64,000 nucleotides of DNA, taken from Vitis vinifera. Its lineage: Eukaryota; Streptophyta; Magnoliopsida; Vitales; Vitaceae. A program made the translations under genes and the position numbers. The DNA lies in assembly GCF_030704535.1 (NCBI RefSeq), contig NC_081817.1, positions 24,491,001 to 24,555,000 on the forward strand, in the 5' to 3' direction. This document shows positions 33,151-43,608 of the stretch, piece by piece. Numbering within the stretch: position 1 is the stretch's first letter; every line of letters begins with the position of its first letter. The notes beneath the pieces were generated by a model. The model ran no database searches, was not told the DNA's origin, and saw only the letters and a program-made list of their open reading frames with translations.

Positions 33151-34185
33151 ATATGCTAATAAATTTGCATGTAGACATTATAAATATACTGGTATTTGAC
33201 TCTTGTTCTTAATTTCTTGATGTAGGTAGAGATGCCGAGGAGGCATACATTCAAAGTACTCCACTGGTCTCAAATATGTATTGAAATTGCATTATCAAAA
33301 TCCGATTTCCTTTTTTTTTTTTTAAAAGAACAATAAAAAGTAAAGGATGAAAGAGAAAGAGAAAGAGATTATTTTGAACAAAAGTTTAAAAAGAAAAGCT
33401 AAAATGCACATTAGTTTGGTGAAAAAGGTTGTTTATAACCCCAAAAGGTTGAAAAATTGGTGATGAAATCATTGGACTTTCTTGCCTTGTCGTATTTGTA
33501 TTGAAGGAATCTGATACCCGATGTTTCAAGGCATTACATTGAAACTTTAATCCTTGGTTAGATCATGATGTCCAATACTATATACTAAGCTAGGGTACAA
33601 AGTTACAATGTCATATTTAGTATTTCATCACATAATGAAGCTTCAAAATATTGTTCCACATGAATTTGATTCATAAAATTTTCCATTTAAAAAAAGTCGT
33701 AGATGCTCATTATCAACCATGGAAACTCAGGTGGAGTCGTTGATTAAAAGTTCGATATTGCTAGCTTGCTAAATGTTCTAAGAGACTCCCAATATAATCA
33801 GCCTAGGTTAAGGTCATGTAAATTGAGTTTGAATTGGGACTTTTGTTGTTTCACTTTCTAGTTGTGTAAGTATGGCCTAGTGTCCAAGCCGGCCAGAATA
33901 ACTTCTTCAAGAGACTTCCATTTGTACTACTTTCAAAATTAATCACTATTTAATTCATACCTAAAACACACTAGTGATTGCTCAAAGAAATTATGTGTAT
34001 ATATGTCTAGGCCAAAGGAAACCATAAAAAGAAATATGTTTTTATAATTGTCATACAACATTAGGCATGGCATAACTGCGTACCAACCAAAGGTTTCTCC
34101 GGCAACACCCTTTGGCCAGCTGACCCAGCCTGTTCATGTTGTTTTTAAGGTTTTCAATGAAATTCTGCTGGTTACAACATTTAGC
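33151..34185 (+). promoter_or_regulatory. Upstream region of phytocyanin copy B
   Basis: There is no gene. From about 33870 onward the sequence is collinear with the region upstream of copy C (about 40262-40603), including the tccaagccggc, ttccatttgtact, acattag-catggcataac and ctgacccagcctgtt blocks. Such conservation between diverged duplicates suggests a shared promoter, though recent duplication alone could explain it. Confidence 0.5.
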
Positions 34186-34193
34186 TATAAATA
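34186..34193 (+). promoter_or_regulatory. TATA box of phytocyanin copy B
   Basis: TATAAATA lies 103 bp upstream of the start codon. The surrounding GCTATAAATAGACCCTTAA is identical before copy C. Confidence 0.7.
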
Positions 34194-34295
34194 GACCCTT
34201 AATTTAGACCCAAAGATGAAAATCACCTGTTCAAGTAACCATTGAAACTGAACATTAGAAGAAACTTGGTGACTACTCAACTTCAATAAGCTCCA

Positions 34296-34899
34296 ATGGC
34301 TTCTAAGCGGTTTGTTGGCACCATGGCAATCTTGGCATTTGTTCTTCCTGTTGTGGCCATGGCAACTGAATTTACTGTTGGAGATGACCAAGGATGGACC
34401 ATTAATTTCGACTATGAAGCCTGGGCCAAGGAGAAAGTATTTCATGTTGGAGATAAACTAGGTAATATAGTTCAAGCCTTAAGCTATGATTTCATGTTCC
34501 TTTTATCACTTTCTTTTATTCCAACTGCTAAAAGTATTATGGTCAATTCTCATACATGCAGTCTTCAAATACACGACGGGACGACACAATGTCTTCAAAG
34601 TGAATGGTACGGCCTTCACGAACTGCACTATACCACCAGCAAATGAAGCTCTTACCACTGGAAATGATGTAATTATACTGGCCGCCCCTGGAAGGAAGTG
34701 GTACATATGTGGTGTAAACGACCATTGTGCCAACTATGGACAGAAGCTTGTTATCACTGTATTGGAAGAGTCGGAATCTCCTGCACCGGCCCCCTCCAAC
34801 CCCACAGCACCAGCACCCAACTCTGCTCATGGGATCTCTGGGTCCGGTTATCAACTTCTGATGGCAGCCATGGTTGCTCTTGCCTTCCTAGCTGTTTGA
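34296..34899 (+). CDS. Phytocyanin copy B, stellacyanin/mavicyanin-type, GPI-anchored (exons 34296..34461 and 34562..34899)
   Basis: The gene encodes a 167-residue blue copper protein. A phase-1 intron (34462-34561, GT-AG) splits the Val codon before FKY. Residues 1-23 are a signal peptide, with cleavage likely after AMA. The plastocyanin-like domain spans about 24-124, with copper ligands H64, C105, H110 and Q116; Gln as axial ligand marks the stellacyanin/mavicyanin class. C77 and C111 should form the usual disulfide. Residues 125-150 are Pro/Ala/Ser-rich (SPAPAPSNPTAPAP), an arabinogalactan-like glycomodule. The hydrophobic end (LLMAAMVALAFLAV) is a GPI-attachment signal, so the protein should sit on the outer plasma membrane. 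The family mediates electron transfer or cell-surface roles; its partner is unknown. Confidence 0.93.
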
Positions 34900-35424
34900 T
34901 GATCTATTTTTATTCCAGAAGTACCTTTGATCATCTAGTTTTCAAGAATTTTCTTCTAGTTTATGGTTTTTTTATTCAATTATTTTTTATATGATTGAAA
35001 GAAAATGGTATCTTCGAAATATGAAAGATGGAAAAGAGAAATGAGGATGAATATCCGTTGAGACAGTCTTACAATTTTATTTTATTTTTGAAGTTTATTG
35101 ATGTTTTTATACCTTGCTGTTTTATTTTTATTTAATCAATATAATATAAAGTTAATGTCGCAGTATGAAGAAATAATGTCAGCCTATATATAGAAGCCTT
35201 TAGATTATTGAAGAATGATGAGTTATACTTTCATAGACCACTCAAAGAATGGGAGGATATTTTTAATTTGCTTTCCACTTACAGAGACTTATGCTTTGTT
35301 TGGATTATGAAAATAATTAGGAAAGAATTTTTATTTTTATTTTTTAAAAGGAAGAAATCTCACATTCTCTTATTAGGTTTAATGTAAGAAAATTAGAAGG
35401 AAAATCAAATTCAATAAAATTTAT
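34900..35424. other. Intergenic, 3' flank of copy B
   Basis: The first ~150 bases resemble the 3' flank of copy A, consistent with a shared 3' UTR. The rest is AT-rich with no gene. Confidence 0.5.
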
Positions 35425-35790
35425 TTGGTTTCAAATCCTTTACTATCAGATGAACTTCCTCCCCTAGTTTGGTGTGATAACAAAAGTGCAGCTGCCCTAG
35501 CTGCCAATCCGATCTTCCATGCTCGCTCAAAACACATTGATATAGATCTTCATTGTATTCTTGATAAAGTCCTTCATAAAACCCTTAATACGTATATTCC
35601 CTCATCTGGTCAGGTCGCCGATATCTTCACCAAGCATATTCCAAGCTTACAATTCTCCACCTTTTATATCAAACTCTCCATTGTCCCATGCCCTATAACT
35701 GAACAACATAACATTACTAGGAGTAGTAACTGAACCTCAAGACTTGCATCAACAAGAACAGACTACCAGAAGTAGCAACCACACCTCAAG
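35425..35790 (+). pseudogene. Copia RNase H 3' fragment
   Basis: The open frame at 35425-35733 shows VWCDNKSAAALAANPIFHAR, SKHIDIDLH and VADIFTKHIP, the last ~80 residues of copia RNase H. Upstream parts are missing, so this is a 3' end scrap. The following sequence starts LTR-like (TGTTAATGATTAG near 35817) and contains the tandem duplication listed next. Confidence 0.8.
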
Positions 35791-36050
35791 ACCTGCAACA
35801 ATATGAATAGACTATTGTTAATGATTAGTTAGACTGTTATCAAGAACTGCTAAAGCAACAACTGCAGTTATAAGGATTTGTATATATATATATATGTAGT
35901 AGGCTTCAGAACAAAGTAAGACTTGCAACAATATGAATAGACTATTTTTAATGATTAGTTAGACTGTTATCAAGAACTGCTAAAGCAACAACTGCAGTTA
36001 TAAGGATTTGTATATATATATATATGTAGTAGGCTTCAGAACAAAGTAAT
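35791..36050. repeat. 130-bp tandem duplication
   Basis: 35791-35920 and 35921-36050 are nearly identical. Each contains the gaatagactatt, ctgttatcaagaactgc and aaggatttg blocks, a (TA)n run and aggcttcagaacaaagta. It probably duplicates part of a decayed copia LTR. Confidence 0.85.
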
Positions 36051-37839
36051 CAATAATAAATATTCCTATGATTGTTTTTTGGCTCAAACAAAAAATCATT
36101 CCTTGGTAACTCGTAGCCTACTATGAATAGTGGCAATGATTGTCGAGGGTGGCCCTAGAGGTGGAAGGAGGAGTCTCTCTTTGTTATCTTATTCTTCTTG
36201 TTGTAAATCCCCTTCTTATCCATGAACTCCTTTAACTTCCCACTTTTTACAAACTCTTTTATATGTTGTTTTGGACTTCAATACTTGTCGGTCCGATTCC
36301 CTCGATCCTCATCGTAGTCGCAATACTTATGAGGCTTGCACTCCCCCACTATGACTGAAAAGGGTTTGGATGGTCAAAATCCTTTCAGTGACTTAATTTC
36401 TTAGAGGATGTGTTAGTAGGACACTTTCTATAGCATATAGTTGGGTTTGGAACGATTTTCTAGATGAAAGTTAATATTTTCTCTAGTTCGCTTCTTCTCT
36501 TCCCTTTCAATTTGAGACATATCTTTCATATTACTTCCCGACTAGTTACGAATTTGACCCAATGATGCTTCAATAAGGAGGGCACCATAGGAGGTAGCTT
36601 TCTTTATCACTGAGACTTCAGGTCTTCTCTGGCATGGCCTGTTTCCTTGCTTTAGCAAATAATCCCTATATGGTTGTCCGTGTTGAATTAGAGAGTGAGT
36701 TCATGAGGTTTGTACCCTTTGGAAGTCCTTTGAAAACCATCATCACTGCTTGCGTGGTGCATCACCAAACTTGAGATATTTCAATGTTAAATCACTGCAA
36801 ATATGCATGCCTGTATTAACTCTCCTACACCTTTTGCTTCCAACCCCTTTTCCTATCAAATAGAGTGAATATAGTATGCTATAAACACAACTTCCAAAGC
36901 TTAAGATTAATTCGGACAAGCGTTGATGGAACCATAATAATGTTGGTACCTTCAGACATAAGGGGAAGGCTTTGCATAATAAGTGGTTATGTACCATCAC
37001 TTGGCATAAATGCATTAGATACTTGTGGGGATCACTAGTACTGCTAAACATGTTGAACTTCGAGAGAACAAACTCATTGTCGTGGCCTCCTAATGGAGAA
37101 TGTCATGAGTAAATGGTGTTAAGACAATCTCTCACAAGACATGAAGACGATGAGCTCTACATTACCTTCATGTACCAATAGTGGAGTCTTATTTGGTCCA
37201 CCCCAGTTGTCTATTAAGGCCTTCCTCTAAGACAACAAGGTCATGCACCTCAGAAAATGTTTTGATCACTTAGAATCAACAAACCATTTTCTTGATCATT
37301 TTCTCTGTAATGTTACTTTTTTTTCTTTATTTATTTATTTATTTTGCATGCAACCCTTTGAATTTCACATTTTCTTGAGCTAACACCCTTGTTTCTTTTC
37401 ACTAGCTCATCTATTATTGGCAAGGTTTCCTTGTTTTCTTTCCTCATCCTCTTTTCCATTGTGGTTATCTACTCTTAGAGTTGTAGGAAAGCTGAAAGGT
37501 CCTCATGCAGTCACTTGCCACTTGAGTAAGTTTGCATTATGACTATCATTTAGGTTTTTCTACCATTTACCATAGACAACATCAATGTGTTTCACCCTCT
37601 TTAAAATGTAGCAACTCTATCCTTGAATATGACCTATCTTTGTGATATATAAGAAGATAGAGTGGGGATTTGATTGACCCTCTTTGATGGTCAGGTCAGT
37701 CCTCGATCATTAATAAAAGGACAAACAAATAGGAATAGAGTATATGAGGGAATAAAGACTAGGACAGTTTATGTGTACCCTGTCTTGGTCTAGCCTTAGG
37801 GTTTTATACTACCTTAGTTTAGCCATTAATTTTAGAAAG
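36051..37839 (-). pseudogene. Decayed Ty3/gypsy gag remnant
   Basis: On the minus strand the frame at 37051-36743 resembles a gypsy capsid segment: DPHKYLMHLCQVM, then LLCKAFPLCLKVPTLLWFHQRL, a pattern seen in Tat-like gag. Similarity is patchy and broken by stops; flanking sequence down to about 36120 may be later gag. From 37280 to 37839 I see no domain. No LTR pair was found. Confidence 0.4.
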
Positions 37840-39640
37840 TGTTATGATAAAACCCTTAAAAACATGACATGATGTAATAATAATAATAATGGATTTATTA
37901 TTCATTAATGAGATTCCAATTTCCTCAATTTATATGTCCTATCAATGCATTATCCTATTAAAGCATTTAAGTTTGATATCTTTTGCATTGCACATGATTT
38001 AGGTGTACTAGGAGTTGTACAGAAGATCGAAGTCATAAGTTTTTTGTAAGTATTTAATTTGTCATAGCTAATTCATGAATTTAGACAATTTATTTGAGGT
38101 TGTAATGCACTACCTCCTCATTAAAAGGATAACTTGTCTTGGTTATCGAGATACATTTCCTATGGTGAGTGTACTAGTGTGTATGGTAAGTTATGACATT
38201 AACTATCAAGTAGTTATGAGCTCTTAGCCTTGAGAGGACACTAAGCTTGTGCTAAAGTCATTAATGACTTTGCCTTATAGGTGAGACCTTAAGGTGGTCA
38301 AATATTTCTCATAAATTAGGTCATTGTTAATGAAGATTAGTGGCAAAAGGTATAGTCAAGATAGGCACCATGACATCTCATGGGTTTGAAAAAACATGTC
38401 CCTTTGGGTGATCCTAAGGACATGTGATCAAGAAATATATAGTTGTAGTAATTCCTTAATTAGAATTTGATATATGTTCTTTGTGAGTTAGAGTATGCTA
38501 GTTGATAACATAATAGGAAGATTTAAGAGTACTTAAAGATTGTAAAGACAATTTTGAGAGATTGATAGCATATACCTAATTAGATTATACACACCAATTC
38601 ATGGGGAACCTACATATGGTGAATAGTAAATCACATACCTGAGTTATTGTATCTTATTGTAATATCATAAGATACTAGAGTGTAGTTGACTCTCTGTAAT
38701 GAGATTTTGAGTTAACTTCAAATTTGGATTCTAAGGAAGCCAATAATTTTTCTATGGGTCCTAGTAGTCTTTGCTCAAACTCGTATTTCTTGATAACATG
38801 TTTACTGAGGGTTATTTGGATTCTTTATTCATATGTGTATATAAGAGCCTTTTAGTTAATGTGCAAGGTTGCACAAGAGCTTGTGAATGGTCTCTATGGA
38901 TTGGGTTAATTGATTAATTGAAACTTAATAAGATTAATTAATCAATTAGTTACTTAATAGATTAAGTACCTAAGCCCAAGATGGGCTCAAGTCGTTTAAG
39001 CTCACTAGAAGCTCTCTTAGGGGTTTAGGGTTTTACTCTTGCTATTACTGTCTTCCCATTCACTTTAGAGAGGAGAGCCTTAGGCTTTGCTTGATAACTA
39101 TTTTTAAAAATAATGTTCTATTCTTTAGGCAAAAAGAAGGAAAATATGTTTGAAAGCCAAAAAACAGAAAATATGATATTTTTAGAGATCATCTTTTAGT
39201 TATTTTCAATTTTTTCGAAGGGTTATTTTAAAAAGTAATTATACAAATATGAAGAATGATTAAAAATAAAATACTATGAATAAAATTTAATTTCAAGATA
39301 TAGAAAATAGATTAATAACATTTCAAGATCCAAAACAAATTTTTGTACTACAAAACATCAATGAATAATTTTTAAAAATTATTTTTTAGAACTGTTTTGA
39401 AAACATTTCCCTAGTAGAGCCTTAGCCACCACCCCTCTGTGAGGCTACTACCACCTCAAGTGCTAGGAACCAAGGAAAAGCTAGCAATCAAGTGGAAGCT
39501 CTCTCAGTTTATGAGACTCTTCATTGATTGGAAATGATTTGGCAACATCCATATCTCAGTTAATGCACTATGAAGTTGTTGATCTAAGGTTTTAATATGC
39601 ATATGCTTCCGCTTGTTAGATTTAGGGTCTTACAATGTTT
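37840..39640 (+). repeat. Non-coding LTR-like segment (possible solo LTR remnant)
   Basis: No coding potential is seen. A TATATAAG (38838-38845) followed by transcript-like sequence, the style of the segment, and an end near gggtcttaca (39630s) suggest an old LTR. I could not find a convincing 5-bp target duplication. It is interrupted at 39084-39415 by a small element. Confidence 0.35.
39084..39415. mobile_element. MITE-like insertion with 10-bp target duplication
   Basis: About 332 bp of AT-rich DNA is bounded by AGAGCCTTAG on both sides (39074-39083, 39416-39425). The ends can pair imperfectly (ttgataactattttt versus aaaatgttttcaaaacagtt). There is no coding capacity. A 10-bp duplication suits a Mutator-type non-autonomous element better than hAT (8 bp); the terminal repeats are weak. 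Confidence 0.55.
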
Positions 39641-40603
39641 TTGCATACACCCTATCGCCCAGGGAAGGGAATGGAGATATCTAGGTAACCCAAACAAAAA
39701 GTTTGATTATATCGGTTGTTGAATAGCTTTGTTACTTTGTATCACATACCTCATTAATGCATCATCAGGTAATGATAGTGAGATCCTTGATTTAGGGATA
39801 AGGCTGCATGCACTGTGTATTATGTGTGAAGTTAATTGCTTTTAAAGCCTATCTTATCATAACCTTGGGAAAATCCGATCCCATTTTGATACATGCTTTT
39901 TAGTATATAGCTAGGCTTCTACTAAAGATGGTATAGTTGCTAATACATCAGGCTGACATGCAAACGTGATAGGAAAATCCTTAAAAGCTTTTGCATTACA
40001 TGCCTCCTTAAATTTATTTTAAATTTTTTAGGACGTTGAAACTAATTAAAGTAGTATTGCTTCCAATTTTGCATTTGACATGCCGTTACATAATTAATTT
40101 CCATTCAAATTTTCTGTAACATGCGTGATCTAACCATGACATGTGTTTTTAAGAATAAAACGCATATCTGAGTCATGGATCATAAAGTGGTAGAGATTGC
40201 TTCATGAACAACTTAGATTAATTAAAAGGTCGTCCAAATTTTTGTGGTCCCATTTTTTCTATTTGCCTTTTTCCAGCCTAGTCTCCAAGCCGGCAAGAGT
40301 CACCCTCTTAAGGGAGTTCCATTTGTACTTCTAAAGTTAACAATTAGCCATTGTTTAATAATTTATGCCAAAATCATGACTCCGGTTCAAAAAAATTATC
40401 GTTCTTTATTTGATAGTATGTTTGGACAAAGGAAATCGCTTAAAGAAGAAAATTCTTTGTTTTGTAACTATTGTCCAACATTAGCCATGGCATAACTTCG
40501 TTCGAACCAGAGTTTGACCTGGCAACACGCTGTGGCCTGCGGACCCAGCCTGTTTCTCATGGTTGTTGAGGCTTTCGATGAAACTCCGAGCTAAAAAAGT
40601 TGC
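39641..40603 (+). promoter_or_regulatory. Upstream region of phytocyanin copy C
   Basis: There is no gene; the 83-codon ORF at 40244 is non-coding by comparison with copy B. The part after about 40262 is collinear with the copy B upstream region. Confidence 0.5.
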
Positions 40604-40611
40604 TATAAATA
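40604..40611 (+). promoter_or_regulatory. TATA box of phytocyanin copy C
   Basis: TATAAATA lies 91 bp upstream of the start codon, in the same GCTATAAATAGACCCTTAA context as copy B. Confidence 0.7.
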
Positions 40612-40701
40612 GACCCTTAAATGGACATCAGTGCAAGTCGGAGAAACACATTGAAGCTGGTATAAAGAAACTTTACCACTAATCAACTTCAATCAGCTCT
40701 A

Positions 40702-41367
40702 ATGGCTTCTAAACATTTAGCTGCCCTTGCAATCTTCACAATTCTTCTTCCTGCTGTGGCCATGGCAACTGAGTTTACTGTTGGAGATGATCAAGGTTGG
40801 ACCATTAATTTCGACTATGTAGCCTGGGCCAAGGACAAAGTCTTTCATGTTGGCGATAAACTAGGTAATGTAGCTCAAACTATCACTTTCTTTTCCCTTT
40901 ATGACTTCTTTTAATTCAACAAGCTAAAGATATTGTCGTCAATTCTCATACATGCAGTCTTCAAATACACGGCGGGAAGGCACAATGTCTTCAAAGTTAA
41001 CGGTACTGCCTTCACGAACTGCACTATACCACCAGCAAATGAGGCTCTTACCACTGGAAATGATGTGATTATACTGGCCACCCCTGGAAGGAAGTGGTAT
41101 ATTTGTGGTGTGAACGACCATTGTGCCAACTATGGACAGAAGCTTGCCATCACAGTGCTGGAAGCGTGGGTGTCTCCTGCATCAGCCCCCTCCACCCCCG
41201 CAGCATCAGCTCCCTCCACCCCCACAGCGCCAGCTCCCTCCACCCCCACAGCGCCAGCCCCCTCCACCCCCGCAGCAACAGCACCCAGTTCTGCTTATGG
41301 GATCTCGGTGTCTGGGTATCAGCTGCTGATGGCAGCCATGGTTGCTGTTGCTTTCCTAGTCGTTTGA
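40702..41367 (+). CDS. Phytocyanin copy C, stellacyanin/mavicyanin-type with extended Pro-rich tail (exons 40702..40864 and 40958..41367)
   Basis: The gene encodes 190 residues. A phase-1 intron (40865-40957, GT-AG) is placed as in copies A and B. Signal peptide 1-22; cupredoxin domain about 23-123 with ligands H63, C104, H109 and Q115 and disulfide C76-C110. The tail after residue 124 is much longer than in copy B because a 24-bp unit encoding an APSTPxAx octapeptide is repeated four times (41185-41280); these Ala/Ser/Thr-Pro repeats are classic targets for hydroxyproline arabinogalactan addition. A GPI signal (LLMAAMVAVAFLVV) ends the protein. It lies 5.8 kb downstream of copy B in the same orientation, with a closely similar promoter. 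Cell-surface copper protein; specific role unknown. Confidence 0.93.
41185..41280 (+). repeat. Coding minisatellite, 24 bp x 4
   Basis: Four in-frame copies of a 24-bp CCCTCCACCCCC-centred unit differ at a few positions. They account for most of the 23-residue length difference from copy B. Confidence 0.9.
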
Positions 41368-42321
41368 TCTGCTTTTTCTCCGGGAGTACCTTTGATCATC
41401 TAGTTTTCAAGAGATTTCTTTGTTTCATTGTTCTTTTATTCAATTATTTTTTGGACTGAAAAATGCGATGTGAGATGAAGTTTGAGTGGAAATGAAACAT
41501 CCAATTTTTTTTGTTTCTATCGTTCTAATTTATTTCTTTGATTTTTCTTTTCATTCTTTTTATCTAATTTAATTCTTTGACTTTTCACACTATCTTTCTA
41601 ATAATTTATAAGGCATACTTATTTGTTTGCGATTTTTTTCCTTCATATTTACTGCAAAGAGCATCAGAATTGGACATGTGTCTGCACTTCTTTACTGAAC
41701 TTTTCGAAAATAATGAAGCTTAACATGGACTGAGTTCGGATCAGTACATACTTTCCTTATGTTCCCTTTGAAATATTAAATGGTACAAACTTTTGCATGT
41801 TGGTCACAAAACATAGTGCAGGTTGCTGTGTATGCCCATTTGAGTTTCAACACTCTGCACATCTCTCTATCTTCTTTTAATGCTAGAACCACTCCACGAA
41901 TTCTGTCAAACATCCATCAATTGGGTAACAGAATCATCTTTTTGCATTGTCATTTTAGAGTGTGATCTGCTACCTTCTTTCTGTTACTTGTTTCCAGATT
42001 GATGCCACTTGTATGTGATTGAAGGAGACTTGAACGAGCATGACAGAATTGTTGGTGAACTGTGTGCGTGAGACAATGAGGGACTATCTGAATTTGATTG
42101 ATTTAGGTCTCAAAAATAAGCATGCAAGAAGGTAGGACATGGTAGTGGCAGTTAGAATTTTTTGCTAGTTCTTGGTTTTACATTACCAAGTTGTAATTGA
42201 AATGATGAGCATTTCATTCTTATTTTACCGTCTGGTTTGTATGGAAGAGATTGATGCTCATCACTTAGAGAAAGGATTTGGTGAAAATGACAACACTCCC
42301 TTAAGTCTGTTATTGATTTTG

Positions 42322-42352
<31 letters not shown>

Positions 42353-42481
42353 ACTATTACTTATTGATTTTGATATATATAGCTATTACAAGAAGGATTA
42401 GTTAGTTACTTATAGTCTAAGTTGGCATAACAAACTCTTAACAAACTTCCTAATAGGTATAAGCTTAATTTAACTGTATCA
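41368..42481. other. Intergenic, 3' flank of copy C
   Basis: No gene is seen. It includes the copy C 3' UTR, an (AT)n microsatellite at 42322-42348, and from about 42390 a probable LTR scrap of the antisense copia fragment that follows. Confidence 0.5.
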
Positions 42482-43608
42482 CTAATATACCCCTCGCATG
42501 CTAAACGATGGTACTAAGTGAAAGCTTGTTACACAGGAAAAGAAAACGAGAAATAGACAAAGGCTTAGAAAAGACATTAATTGTTTGCTCTTTATATGGA
42601 ATATAACAAACATCCACTTCATTGTTGAGCACTTTCTCAAGCATGAATTGAATATCAATCTCGATATGTTTAGTTTTGGCATGAAAAATAGGATTTGAAG
42701 TAACACAATAACACTAATGTTATCACACCACCACATGAGGGTTTTTCAAGAGAAAGACCCAACTCATGAAATAGAGATTGAATCCAAATCAATTTTGTAG
42801 TGGTAGAAGTTGAAGCACAATATAGGAACCAAGACTTTTTTTATTGAAGAATTGACTGACACACTTTGACAACTAGATTGAGAAACACTAGGCTCTTGTA
42901 GCAGAGAAAGCAAGGCCTTGAACATAGAAGATGACTTGGACTATGAAGATTGTGATTGTGTGAGATCAAGTTGATAGAGACCATTCCTAAGAGCTCGTTC
43001 CACCATAATTTTCTTTGAAGCTTTGTCCTTGCTTAGACAGTAGTCATGACAGAATTCAATTAAAACATTATTATATTTTTTAAATTGAGAAATACTGAAA
43101 AGATTTTTGGTTATGTGTGGAACATGTAAGATGTTATTAAGGAGAAGAGGTTAGAAGAATTTTTGTAGGGTAAAAAGGAATTTCCAAATTGAGAAATAGC
43201 AAGTTTAAAACCATTACCAATGTAATCTACATTGATAGTCAGATTGTTCATATCGACAGTGGTGTGGTTTGTCGCGCTACTATTGACATACCACTCGTGA
43301 TCTGCAAAGTTAGAGGTGAAAGCAATATTTGCCTGATAACTAGTCAAATCAACACTTGAAAAGCTAATATCAAACCTTTTGTAGCATTTAACAACCACAT
43401 GACCAATCTTGCCACAAAGTTGACAGATTGGCTTGTTGCCATGACTAGAACCACCATTGTCAAGGCCATGATGACCACGGAAATGAGAGTTACCACCATG
43501 ATTGGCATTACTCAATACAACAAGAAAAGATTTGCGATAAGCAACATTAGTAGAGGGAGAATTTTGCAAATCAGTTGGCAAAAAGACCAATTGATGTTGA
43601 ATCATCAT
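42482..43608 (-). pseudogene. Decayed antisense copia fragment
   Basis: On the minus strand, 43608-43111 encodes late gag with a zinc knuckle CX2CX4HX4C (CQLCGKIGHVVVKC) and protease-like WYVNSSATNHTT, with D-S-G-A degraded. Then 42736-42482 holds RNase H scraps (WCDN and a following FHAK-like stretch) in shifting frames. Integrase and RT are deleted between them. A purine stretch (GCGAGGGGTAT, minus strand near 42490) marks the probable 3' LTR junction. No 5' LTR was found. Confidence 0.7.

Noticed and set aside
41780..41965. A 61-codon ORF downstream of phytocyanin C
   Set aside because: No recognisable domain, isolated and short; expected by chance in this length.
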